DNA of 64,000 nucleotides from Saccharina japonica (lineage: Eukaryota; Sar; Phaeophyceae; Laminariales; Laminariaceae), in assembly GCA_008828725.1 (NCBI GenBank), contig MEHQ01003444.1:1-64000 (forward strand). The letters run 5' to 3'. Position 1 is the stretch's first letter. Each line of letters begins with the position of its first letter. The notes below the pieces were generated by a model. It saw nothing but the letters and a program-made list of their open reading frames with translations. It ran no database searches and was not told the origin of the DNA. The translations under genes were made by a program, and so were the position numbers. Below are positions 47,100-56,710 of the stretch, piece by piece.

Positions 47100-48755
47100 G
47101 GCTGCCTTAACCCCCAGCTTGGTACACTCGGCGACAATGGTGACGCTTACCGTCGTTGGCAGCAGCGCATGCGCTCCCACCGTAGCCGTAACCACTCTGT
47201 AGGCGGCGAAAACACACGCTCGTCGTCTACTTCTGATCGCCGTAGAAATTCCTCGCGACACCAGGACAACAACCGCTCACGCAATAACGGAGGCAACAAA
47301 CACGCGCCTCCGCGAAATAACTGGAACAACGGACAAGGTAACTACAACCAAAACTCGCCTAACTCCGGCAACAACGCGCCCCTCCAGCTCGGACAAGATG
47401 CTCGAAACACTGGTTCCGCGCCTCAGTCTCTCACGGTATACCAGTTAAACCAAGGAACTCCTCCGGCCCCCGCCTCGGCCGCTGGAACTCCCGGCATTCG
47501 CTACGGTGCCTTGCACAAATCGGACAATAACAATCCGAACGCTCGCCACCCGGGAACGTTCTGCTCCAGATAACCGCCCGATGGCGGTGCCCCCCAACTC
47601 CCTGTTCCGCCTGTAGCACCCTTGGGAGTCAAAACTCGAAACAAAATGAACGGCCGATTTCCCCCTTCATCTACTCGTGTTTTAAAGCAGGGTCCGGGCG
47701 CGTATGACGCTGCCCCCCCTCCCGACAACGATAAAAATCGTAACGCCTCATTACCCCCCCCTATCGGGATTTTGCCGCACAGTCAGGGCGCGCATAGCGC
47801 TGCCCCCCCCCGCGATAACGATAAAAATCGTACCGCCCCATTACCCCCCCCTATCGGGATTTTGCCTCACGGTCAGGGCGCGCATAGCGCTGCCCCCCCC
47901 CGCGAAAACGACAAAAATCGTAACGCCTCATTATCCCCCCCTATCGGGACTTTACCGCAAGGTCAGGGCGCGTGTAACGCTGCCCCCCCCAGCGACGACG
48001 ACAATAATATTGCTCGTTCGCCTGCGTCTCCCACTACTCCATCGCAAGCTTCTGCTGCAAACGGGTTTTGCTCCCCGGATGCGACGGTCGCCTTGAGGTG
48101 CGGGAACCGGAGTCCCCGATGTAAGAGTACCATAGCGAAGCTCCGCTCTACGTCTGCAAGCAAGACCGGTCGGAACCTGCCGCTTTGCGCCATAAACGAA
48201 GAACGTCTCGATTTTGCTCACCCCGATGCCCTTTCAGAACCACGTACAGCCACGGCTCCTTCCTCTGCCTCTGGTTTCATACCGGCGGCCCGAGAACCGG
48301 TAAGAAAAACATTTCCACCACAGGGTTCAACCGCAGCTACACCCTCCACGCATAACCGTGACCCCTTTGTTCCGGCGGAGGCGAGACGAGGCGTACTGAA
48401 CGACCAGACCCCACCCACCCCCCCGACAGTGTTGACAACACCTTTTTCTGTGGACGCACTTAAATTGCCCCCCGTACAGGCGGAGGAAGACTCGCTGACC
48501 TTGTCAAGAAAGTTCGGTCGGGAGCCCCCTGCCTCCCCCCATAATAATTTGGGACAGGCAGCGACGACCCAACTAAGCGAATGCGTCCCCACCTCGGGCC
48601 CCCAGATAGGGACCCCTGAGGGACAAGTAGCCCGCGGGGTATCGCCAACAAATGACGACCCCTCGCGCTATCTGGGCAGCGTGAAAACGCCCCCCCCACT
48701 GGATCACGCCGCGCCCACTGCCGCCACGTTTGATCCCACCCAGGAATATTGCACC
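47100..48755 (+). pseudogene. Gag C-terminal low-complexity linker
   Basis: One frame from 47100 to 49106, broken only by a TAA at 47571-47573. It starts GDNGDAYRRWQQRM, continues Arg/Asn/Ser-rich (SVGGENTRSSSTSDRRRNSS), then becomes Pro/Ala/Thr-rich and contains four 30-residue repeats (see 47699). No fold is expected for most of it. It connects the zinc knuckle to the NADAR domain. Confidence 0.6.
47699..48000 (+). repeat. Four 90-bp (30-residue) in-frame repeats
   Basis: Units start at about 47701, 47791, 47881 and 47971, exactly 90 bp apart. Each encodes AAPP.(D/E)NDKNR.A.L.PPIG then (I/T)LP..QGA. The period keeps the frame, which suggests growth while coding. Confidence 0.8.
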
Positions 48756-49220
48756 CCCACTATCAAGTTTCTCTGGCAACCCCCCTCTTGCTTCTCGCAA
48801 TGGACTCCTTCCAGGTTTACAGTAGACGGTATTTCTTATTCGTGCGCGGAACAATTCTTCGCTGCAGAAAAAAGCCGCCTATTTGGTGACCTCCTCGCGC
48901 TTCAAAAAATTATGCGCGTGTCCGATCCAAAGCTACACAAACAGTACGGACGCGAAGTGCTCAATTTTGATGCCGCCGTGTGGGAACACGAGCGTAGAAA
49001 ATACTGTGATCGTCGGTTCCTACGAAACATTCGCCCAAAATCCCGCCATGCAACAGCATCTGCTGGGAACTGGCGACCGGCTGCTCGCAGAAGCAAGCCC
49101 TTATGATCCCATCTGGGGGATAGGCCATAGAGCGGATGACACCAACGCCCTAAGCCCCTCCACATGGCGCGGCCTCAACCTGTTAGGAAAATCCCTGCAG
49201 CTTGTGCGCCAGCACCTACG
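48755..49220 (+). pseudogene. NADAR (YbiA/DUF1768-like) domain, split by a frameshift
   Basis: First half, frame of the linker: CFSQWTPSRFTVDGISYSCA then EQFFAAEKSRLFGD, SDPKLHKQYGREV and NFDAAVWEHERR. Second half, next frame: GSYETFAQNPAMQQHLLGTG then DRLLAEASPYDPIWGIGH and WRGLNLLGKSLQLVRQHL. Every landmark of the NADAR family is present in order: FS.(F/W).PS.F..DG, the (S/A)EQ(F/Y)..A.K segment, (A)SPYD.IWGIG and W.G.NLLGK.L..VR. Family members such as YbiA act on N-glycosidic bonds of riboflavin-pathway intermediates, and some remove ADP-ribose from DNA bases. The frame changes near the A run at 48998-49001. Its place between Gag and protease in a retroelement is unusual. Confidence 0.85.
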
Positions 49221-49640
49221 TGACCGCACGCCACCGCCGGTTCGCCGTCACTCTACTCCCCCCTCGCGCGGCATCACGTCCCCGAAAGGTCAGGACTTCA
49301 TTTTTGAGGTGGACCCCACCTCCCAGCAGCGTCTTCCGACCTGCAACACGACCACCGCTCCCTCTGGCTATTCAACCCCCGAGCTGAATGTGCCATCGGA
49401 CCACGGTGGCGACGTTTTCTCTGTCACACCCACGGTAGGAGACACGGCTCCGGTCATTTAAACTCTCGCGGAGCAGGGACCTTGTTTGGTTTCTGGTTTG
49501 GTCACCATGGACCACTCCTCTTTCACCACAAAAATCAAGGTCCACAGCGGCCACGCTTCCACAAAATTTGAATGCGTCGCCCTCTTGGACACAGGCTCCC
49601 CCCAGACGTTCCTTCGTACGCTGGAGCACATGTGCTTCCG
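49221..49640 (+). pseudogene. Linker, in-frame stop, then start of an aspartic protease
   Basis: After NADAR a Ser/Thr/Pro-rich linker runs to a TAA at 49459-49461. The same frame continues (TLAEQGPCLVSGLVTMDHSS) into FECVALLDTGSPQTFL, where LLDTGSP is the catalytic motif of retropepsin-like proteases. About ten residues later (near 49640) similarity ends and the sequence becomes AT-rich. Only the first fifth of a protease is left. A single stop between Gag and Pro in one frame resembles readthrough arrangements, but in a broken copy it may be just a mutation. Confidence 0.65.
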
Positions 49641-49955
49641 GTACATACATGGGATAGATAATCGATATGTTATCTGTTTTAGCATTCAAATTTTTGAGAT
49701 ATACAGACTTTTTCTGTCTGTTGACGTCTATTTCGGCATAAAATGGAGACTTGCAGTATAAAGAAGAAAAACCGTTGTGACAACTACGAAATAATATGAA
49801 CCCAAAAAGCTACTCCGTGTCAGCTGAGCCTCTTATAAAGAACGCTGCGCACTCTGACAACTCTGGACAGTTATCAGGCAGCACAAGATCGTTAAAATTG
49901 TAGTGCGAGCCCGGAATGGGCCTGTCTACATTCAATGGATTTACTTAAAGCAATA

Positions 49956-50712
49956 TAGGGCCATTCCTAACGAACAAAAAAAAATCACGATTCGTGACGT
50001 TTTGGCATAACAAAATATCACGATTCGTGATGTTTCTTTCCTAACGAAAATTGGTGCTTTTTCGTCACGTTTCGTGATATTTTCAAATTATAAAGAATCC
50101 GATATTTTCAAACCAACGGTATTTGAGGGTGGGGCCAACTCTCGCAGGTAGGTCACGGCCAGGCTGTGCCGGGCCGACCGCGCCCGACCCGGCCCGTGAT
50201 TCAAACCATGGGCAGAGGCCCAACACGGTCTGTGATATTCAAACCTCACGCGCCGTCGGCCAGGCCAGGTCCGCGCGAGGTTCCCATCTCGCTGACATGT
50301 CGTCTGCTCTGCCTGGCCCATGAGAGTTTCAGATTATTTTTGCTTTTTCTTCACGCTGTGTCTCCGCCTCCTCGAGATTTCGAGGTCACAGCATGCTCGT
50401 TACCCCGCACCCAGCAGTGTCTTTAGGCAGCCACTCGCTGTCCACAACCGGCGTACGAAGCAGGGCCTGGCATGCCCCTATACCGGCCATCGGATACCGT
50501 TGGTGTCGGGTGGGTTACGTAGTGCCTTGATCAGGCGTATTTTGAGCCACGACAAATGTCGTGAATCGTGATTTTGTTTTTTTTTAAGAAATTGTAAAAA
50601 AATTGGCGTCATGAATCGTGAGGTTTTTGTCGTGAATCACGACAAAAAAATCACGATTCACGACAAAAACCTCACGAATCGTGATTTTTTTTGTTCGTTA
50701 GGAATGGCCCTA
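49956..50712. mobile_element. Non-autonomous TIR element with GGGCC ends, 753 bp
   Basis: Ends GGGCCATTCCTAACGAAC...GTTCGTTAGGAATGGCCC flanked by TA (49956-49957, 50711-50712); the outer 3 bp do not match as a TAA duplication. Next to the TIRs are repeated palindromes such as ATCACGATTCGTGA. The termini resemble the GGGCCC...TAACGA(A/G) ends of the Harbinger MITEs at 22344 and 52067. The centre is GGCCCG-rich and has no gene. Confidence 0.65.
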
Positions 50713-51158
50713 ATACTACCCATACATCTCGTACTCATATAGACAAGTTTTAAAACTGTACTCGTTCGTATGTTTCTCACGCTGCTGATACTGTTTTAAC
50801 TCAGGATTTTGACGAGAACACCGAACACTATTAAGTGTAGGCTAGCCTACCTGGCCGTTTATTCCGACCGTCTTTTGCGTGTCACGCGGATACAGCAGAG
50901 TGTAGGTACAAAGCAGGAGCTCCGGAATGCTCACAATCCTCCTAGCTGAGCAATTTAGTTTCGTGCTTCAAACACCGCAAAAATGTCTGCACTCCCTGGG
51001 AGATCCAAGGGCCCCAACACCCCCTATAGACCATACCGAACAAGCCATACGTTCGTCGGTAGTGGGCGGAGCATTAGAACAGGAACTATGCCGTGTTTGG
51101 TCAGCAGGATTGGTACAATATTATTGTACGAGAAATAGTACTGCTGCTGTAAAAAACA

Positions 51159-52070
51159 CTGCCCGTTTTAACGAAGAAAAAAAAAATCAATTTGGAAAAA
51201 AAAAATCAAATCCGCTTTGAAATAACATAGATATCAATAGCATCATGATCTACTACTACTATGTACTATGAAGAGTATACCAGGTGTGGCGCTTTCTCAT
51301 ATGATGAGCTGACGTACTTGCTTGGTAGATCTTAGATTGGATAAGGGTACGTTTTCTATCTTCGGTATTTGGTTGCCACAGGCAGTCGTGCCTTGAAGAA
51401 GTGGTAATGTACTAGTCCGGCAGGTTGAAGTCATGTCTGTAATATGTATTCTCCATTTGGCATTATACGTGTCGGGGAATAAATATGTTCCGTCATAGTA
51501 ATATACTTAGTATGGAATCGGGTACATGGTTGATTTATACATGAGTTTATTTTTCTTGTAGCCTAGGTATACGATCAGTCGGATAAATAGCTATCGTAGC
51601 ATGGTTGGGTGACAGTCCCAGCATCTTGTAATCTTTTATGATGCTCTGACCTACTCTGGGCAGTTAGTTGTGTTCCTTTCGTGTTCCTCTGGGCAGTTCC
51701 TCGGGGCGGTGTGTGTTGTTCTATTGGTGTCCGTATCGAGTAACATATATCCTCGGTTCGTCCGGGGGCCAGTATTATATCTTCAATGGGACATTAATTA
51801 TGTATGCATTTCAACATCATCGCGTCTTCTTCTCTGCCCCTCATGGGGTTCATCCGAGGCACCGTCCACCTGTCCCCGTGACGCAGCCATACCCCGTGTA
51901 CGAGTTGTCCCATTACGCTTTTCATTGGTCAACACACGCACCAGCACCAAAGATTAGGATCTTGGGGCATAATATTTGGTGCTGGTGCGTGTGTTGACCA
52001 ATGAAAAGCGAATTATAATTTTATTTTTCCCAAATTGAATTTATTTTGTACTCGTTAACATGGGCCCTAA
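51159..52070. mobile_element. Harbinger MITE copy 3, split by an insertion
   Basis: Left piece 51159-51218 (GCCCGTTTTAACGAAG...AATTTGG...AAATCCGCTTT) and right piece 51916-52067 (CGCTTTTCATTGGTCAACAC...GGGCCC followed by TAA). Together they make a full copy of the family at 22344. CGCTTT is present at both sides of the interruption. Confidence 0.75.
51219..51915. mobile_element. 697-bp insertion inside a MITE, class unknown
   Basis: Lies between the two MITE halves with CGCTTT at each side (51213-51218, 51916-51921), as expected for a 5-6 bp target duplication. Ends are GAAATAAC... and ...CCCATTA; no TG...CA ends or clear inverted repeat. No recognisable protein. Confidence 0.5.
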
Positions 52071-52317
52071 ATACTGTTGTTTTGCTAAAAACTCAAATTC
52101 GCATAATATGACTCTTTTTATGTTTTGACCGAAGGGGCCCCTTAAATGATCGACGTACAGCTACCATGCCGCCGGATGGGGCCCGTATACTGGGCATATT
52201 TTTGCACGTGTCTACCGGGTTGCATCTGTACTAATCAGACCATAACGGCAGGTGAGGCGTTACATTGTCTGAGGCTTGGTATTGATAGTAGCGGCAGCTA
52301 TATATAGTGGTGGTGGC
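52071..52317. other. Nothing recognised
   Basis: Short unannotated spacer before the trinucleotide tract. Confidence 0.3.
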
Positions 52318-52342
52318 AGTAAGTAGTAGTAGTAGTAGTAGT

Positions 52343-52380
<38 letters not shown>

Positions 52381-52416
52381 TAGGGGTAGTAGTAGTGAAG
52401 AAGTGTATAGTAGTAG

Positions 52417-52464
<48 letters not shown>

Positions 52465-52478
52465 AAGTAGTAGAAGTA

Positions 52479-52519
<41 letters not shown>

Positions 52520-52520
52520 C
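52318..52520. repeat. (AGT)n/(AGC)n trinucleotide microsatellite
   Basis: About 200 bp of GTA/AGT triplets with a (CAG) patch at about 52343-52363 and scattered changes. It gives poly-Ser, poly-Tyr and poly-Thr frames that are not genes. Confidence 0.9.
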
Positions 52521-54061
52521 TGAATAGAGAGAGACGTTTTCCGGCTGAGCGAGAAACACACTACGTCATTCAATACCACCTTCACCATGGCTCGCAAAAG
52601 GCGCTATCAGTAGCTAGCCTCGGAAGGCCGCCCACATCGGCCAACCACCAGAGTGTGCGTGCTCCTGCGTGCAACTGGCTGGCGTACTTTACTCCATTTC
52701 TAACACAACATACACCACTCGCTGTATTACCTCCAGAGTTCCCGAAACAAAAGTGTTCACCTGTCTTGTCCAGGAGTAAACCGCCCCCGAAACGTCCGAA
52801 GTGTTGCAGCAACTTGCCCAATGTCGTTTACGAAGTGCAATGCTTTTTTGAACGACCGTGTAGTCGGTAGGCTATTCGATTCGTTCTGTTGTCGTTTGAG
52901 TTTCCCCCCCGGCGGTCTCTAACAACCGGAAGGTCTTACTGTCGTGCGCTCTGCATGCACTATACACGGGCCAAAATTGTCCAAGATCATGTTCTGTTTC
53001 TTGTCTTCATTTTTTTCTCGAAAAACAAGAAGAAATGTCGGGAGCATTTCAGAGAAACCATCAAGAAGTGTTCTCACCCAGAGGGCGAAAATATCAGGGC
53101 CCTTACGTCCATACCCCGTATCATTTTTCAACTTTAGGAAATAAACATGAGGAAGACCGAAAACTACTTTAATATATAGCGAACCAACAAGCAAAAAACA
53201 GGCATTCAACGCAGGACTAAACACCCTGCGGCAGGAACGGCCTAGATAGGGTTGAGGGAGGGTATACTTGTATTGGCGCCCGGGGGAGGGGGGGGGGGTA
53301 CGTTTGGGTCTGGACAACCAGGACTTCGCAAAATTAGGCGGGAATATATGTCGTTTGTTTCGTTTGCCCTCCTGAGGTCGGTGACCTATCTGAACAAGAA
53401 GCGGGGTTACGTACTACAGTTGCATAGCAGCAACCCATGGCCAATACTCAGGGCTGCTAGTGGATATCGACGGTAATTGAAGGGTAACAGAGACAGCACG
53501 GCTGCGGCAGTAGCGCAGTTTAATGGTGGAAACCGCAGCAATATCGAGGTTATGGAGGTAATCTACAGTAGGCAATATTATGGCACTCGGGGTACTATGA
53601 CGGATACCGCGGGACTGGGGGTTGGCACTCTGACGGTGATCACAATATTATGACGATCACTGTCGTACAGCAGTGATGCTGGCCGCTGTATCGTGAACAA
53701 TTCTCGCAGGAATCTGAGATACCGCGGGGGGGGGGGGGGGGGCATACACAGCGGGAAACACGGCAACCACTGAACCAGGGTAATGGGGGTAAGATATGAG
53801 GGTATGCGGGCACAAAACAATACCGTAACTGTTAAGATAATGCATGGGTCACATACGTATCCCTCTGCAGGTTTTTATATTGAGAACGTTCCTCGTTTAT
53901 TCATCCACGTTTGTTGTTTGCTTCGTTAGAACAGTGTATTTGGTGTATAATCTTGATCGAGCGGAGGCCAAGAGCAGCAAACGAGGAGAGTCAAAATTGG
54001 CCTCGTTCCTGAAACCCCTGCCTTCTCCTCAATACGAAATTAAACTTACTCGTTAAAACTA
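52521..54061. other. No recognisable gene
   Basis: Contains long G runs (53288-53299, 53727-53742). Open frames have no recognised domain. Confidence 0.35.
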
Positions 54062-55911
54062 TCATCCATATGCAAGTCCGCCTCACTAGCGGTTCTTAGT
54101 AGGATGCAGCTCGCTCACCCTTCATGCGACTCGCCGAACACCTTACGGTACTTGACGCTTGGTGCAAGCAATGCCTGCCTGGTCGGGGAAAGCCTGACAT
54201 GCTCTGTCCCGGCTTTGTAGGGATGCGAGGGACTATGGTCATACGACTAGGGCCATGCATTAATGTGAAGTACGCCCACGTATACAAAGCAAGCATTGCA
54301 AGCGTTGAGCCATCCTCTGACGTCTCTTGTATTCCTTGCAAATTCCAGGATTTTCAGAACAGCACCACAACACAAAGTATCTCACCGGGACGAATGTTAC
54401 AAAGAATCAAGAACTATGTAAGATTAGAGGGAACTACGGTAACATGAGCTAGCACATACGTTAAAGATTGGACGACTGACCAAAACCAACGTCCATATCC
54501 CTTCCTTACGAGGCTACGAACCCTCCTGACGGTACATAAAAAAGAGGTACAGCCTCCGAAGCCACGTCAAAAGGAGGTACAAAAGGCACGCCGAAAGGGG
54601 TATTCCTGAACGCACGTCTAAAGAGAGTTACTTCTGACGGTACGTCAACAAAAGAGGTACTGAAGGCACGTCAAAAGAGGTACAACTTGGTGTACCCCAA
54701 AAGACGTACACCTCCTGAAGGTACGTCGGAAGGTGGACTGAAGGCATATCAAAATCGCTCCTGAAGGCACGTTACAAGGGGTACTCCTGAATGCACGTCT
54801 AAAGCGTTTGTCCTGAAGGCATGTCAGAAAGGGGCACTCCTGAACGCACGTGTAAAGAGTACCTATGTATCATACAGGAGAGGAAGACTACCGCAAGGGT
54901 CTCTACAACCGCCAGTCAGACACTCTAGGTACCGCCACATCTTCATCACGGGGTGGGCGGGAGGTCGTGAGGCCACATCCCACCCTTCAAAGCGGAAGGG
55001 GTGCACACATGCAATTTCCTGTGGACCTCATCACACGATGAGGTGATCTACATATCACCCAAGTTAACTGGCGTCAATAATAAACTCGCAACTAACCCGA
55101 AAGGCAAAGTTCCATGACCTAGGTCCGTAACGAAAACAATAGTAAAATGTTGGGTAGGTCCTCAATCGGGAAGCCCCTGCCAATCATAAACGATGCCTGA
55201 GAAGGAAATCTTATCATTATTCCATATTGTCATCTGACAGCATGTGCAACTCATATCTCAATCGTGCCGTTCACACATATTTACTAATCATCCCTGAATA
55301 CTTTACAAACTCATGCCAATAGTCCAGCCCCCCTTATGAATGCGCTTACCTTCTCCTTAAAGACGTTTCACCAACCCCTGTCGTAGAACGCCTCATAGCA
55401 CGATATATCGCTACATTCCCGGCGAGCAGGAGGGGGGTACAAAATAAACGGATGATGATGCTGAAAACGGCAGACACCGAAGCTTCCGCCGCATTCTCAC
55501 CGAGGGGCGCGGATGTTGGGGGTGTACTCATGCCATGCATGGTCGTGATCGCATGACCATAGCCCCTCGCACCCCTTGAATGACCAGGGTGGGGGGGGGG
55601 GGATACCGTCGAAAAAACGAGGAAACAAACAACGACAGACTGTTCTGGACCTCAATGGCCACAGGATGTTACCCTAACCACCCCTGGCAATAACGGGGGA
55701 GGGTGTACTTTATTTCATGCATGACCGTGGTCGTATGGCCATAGACCCTCAGATCCCTACAATGCAGGGACGGAGCATGTCGGGTTTTCATCTACCAGGC
55801 AGACATTGCTGGTACCAAACGCGAAGCGCCGTGAGGTATTGGGCAAGTCCCACGAAGGGTGAGCGGCGTCCTACTAAGAACCGCTTGTGAGGCGGGCTTG
55901 CATATGGATGA
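54062..55911. mobile_element. 1.85-kb non-autonomous element with ~210-bp diverged TIRs
   Basis: Left arm 54062-54275 and right arm about 55690-55911 are reverse complements at roughly 75% by eye: TCATCCATATGCAAG(T/C)CCGC then CTCAC(T/A)AGCGGTTCTTAG then TAGGA at the tips, then CTCACCCTTC, CTGCCTGGT, GACATGCTC, TTGTAGGGAT, GGCCATACGAC-like blocks. A partial extra copy of the right-arm sequence lies at about 55510-55580. No target duplication is clear. The interior holds a minisatellite (54530-54862) but no transposase. Confidence 0.65.
54530..54862 (+). repeat. Degenerate minisatellite, ~30-35 bp unit
   Basis: About ten variants of CTCCTGAAGGCACGTCAAAA then GAGGTAC follow one another inside the long-TIR element. 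No consistent reading frame. Confidence 0.65.
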
Positions 55912-56404
55912 GAGCTTCAATGAGCTCATTTAATTTCTGGTGTGGCCAGATCCTGAGACAGTAATGGGAGCACTATGCAACTGCCTCGTGGGTGCCTTAT
56001 GATATACACACTACTACATTATGCAAGCATTCCCCTTGTGCGGAGCAATGGTTTTCTCCATCCCGCACACATGATCTAACTCGACCGCCAGCCATGGTGA
56101 CCGCCAAAAACAAACAAACAAAAAGGCACCCTGGTTGTCTAGCTCACGCAGTGAGGGGCGTGGTTTACAGCGTCGTCGCCAACCGACGCCAACCCAACCT
56201 ATAACTACATACTATGTTTATAATGAGGAGATATTTGATGCTGAGAAGGGCGCAGCCCTTCGAAGCATCAATAGATGCTCTTCATAATGGTTGGGTATGT
56301 GCCCGTGGGGGTGTACCCCCCTGGTCGCGAACGGACACAAACGGACAAAAAACAGTTCTGAAAGCTGCCGCAGCGTGGCTTTATTTAAAGAATCCTTAAT
56401 ATTG
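55912..56404. other. No recognisable gene
   Basis: A small hairpin (GAAGGGCGCAGCCCTTC, about 56244-56260) is the only structure seen. Confidence 0.3.
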
Positions 56405-56475
56405 AGGTTTGTCTGTCTGCTCGTCTGTCTGCTCGTCTGCACTTCGTCTGCACTTCGCACTTCGCACTTCGTTCG
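56405..56475 (+). repeat. Nested short tandem repeats
   Basis: GTCTGTCTGCTC twice, then GTCTGCACTTC twice, then GCACTTC repeated: unit length falls from 12 to 11 to 7 bp. Confidence 0.75.
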
Positions 56476-56710
56476 CTTTGCTTTTTTTTGGCGCGCGACG
56501 CGTACACTGAACCGATTCAGACACGCTCGGGACTGATAGAGGCCCGCTATTTGTGCCGACCGTCCTGTGCTATTCGTGTCGAAAGCCGTGCCGAGATCGG
56601 AGAGCTAGGCGGTAGTGACTGCCCTAAACTGTTGCCAGTACCAAATTGTGTCACTGGGATTTCTCGGCAGTAGAGCAAACTAGCAGTAGTATATAGCAAC
56701 GATGGGGAGA

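Larger units (their letters stand above)
44404..49640 (+). mobile_element. Truncated retroelement: Gag, NADAR domain and protease start
   Basis: A GC-rich block on the plus strand reads, in order, stem-loop leader, coiled-coil Gag N-terminus, basic Arg/Gly-rich region, capsid-like region, zinc-knuckle remnant, long Pro-rich linker, NADAR domain and an aspartic protease DTG motif. This is a Gag to Pro order of an LTR-type retrotransposon with an extra domain. It stops about 30 bases after the protease motif, where composition drops to AT-rich. No reverse transcriptase, RNase H, integrase or LTR pair is present. The left end is undefined (an N at 44403). Several frameshifts and stops show the copy is dead or badly assembled. 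Confidence 0.8.

Noticed and set aside
52585..52620. ATGGCTCGCAAAAGG gene start after the microsatellite
   Set aside because: A short frame with a stop after eight codons and no convincing donor; not supportable.
52307..52870. Poly-Ser, poly-Tyr and poly-Thr frames
   Set aside because: They are translations of a trinucleotide microsatellite in different frames.
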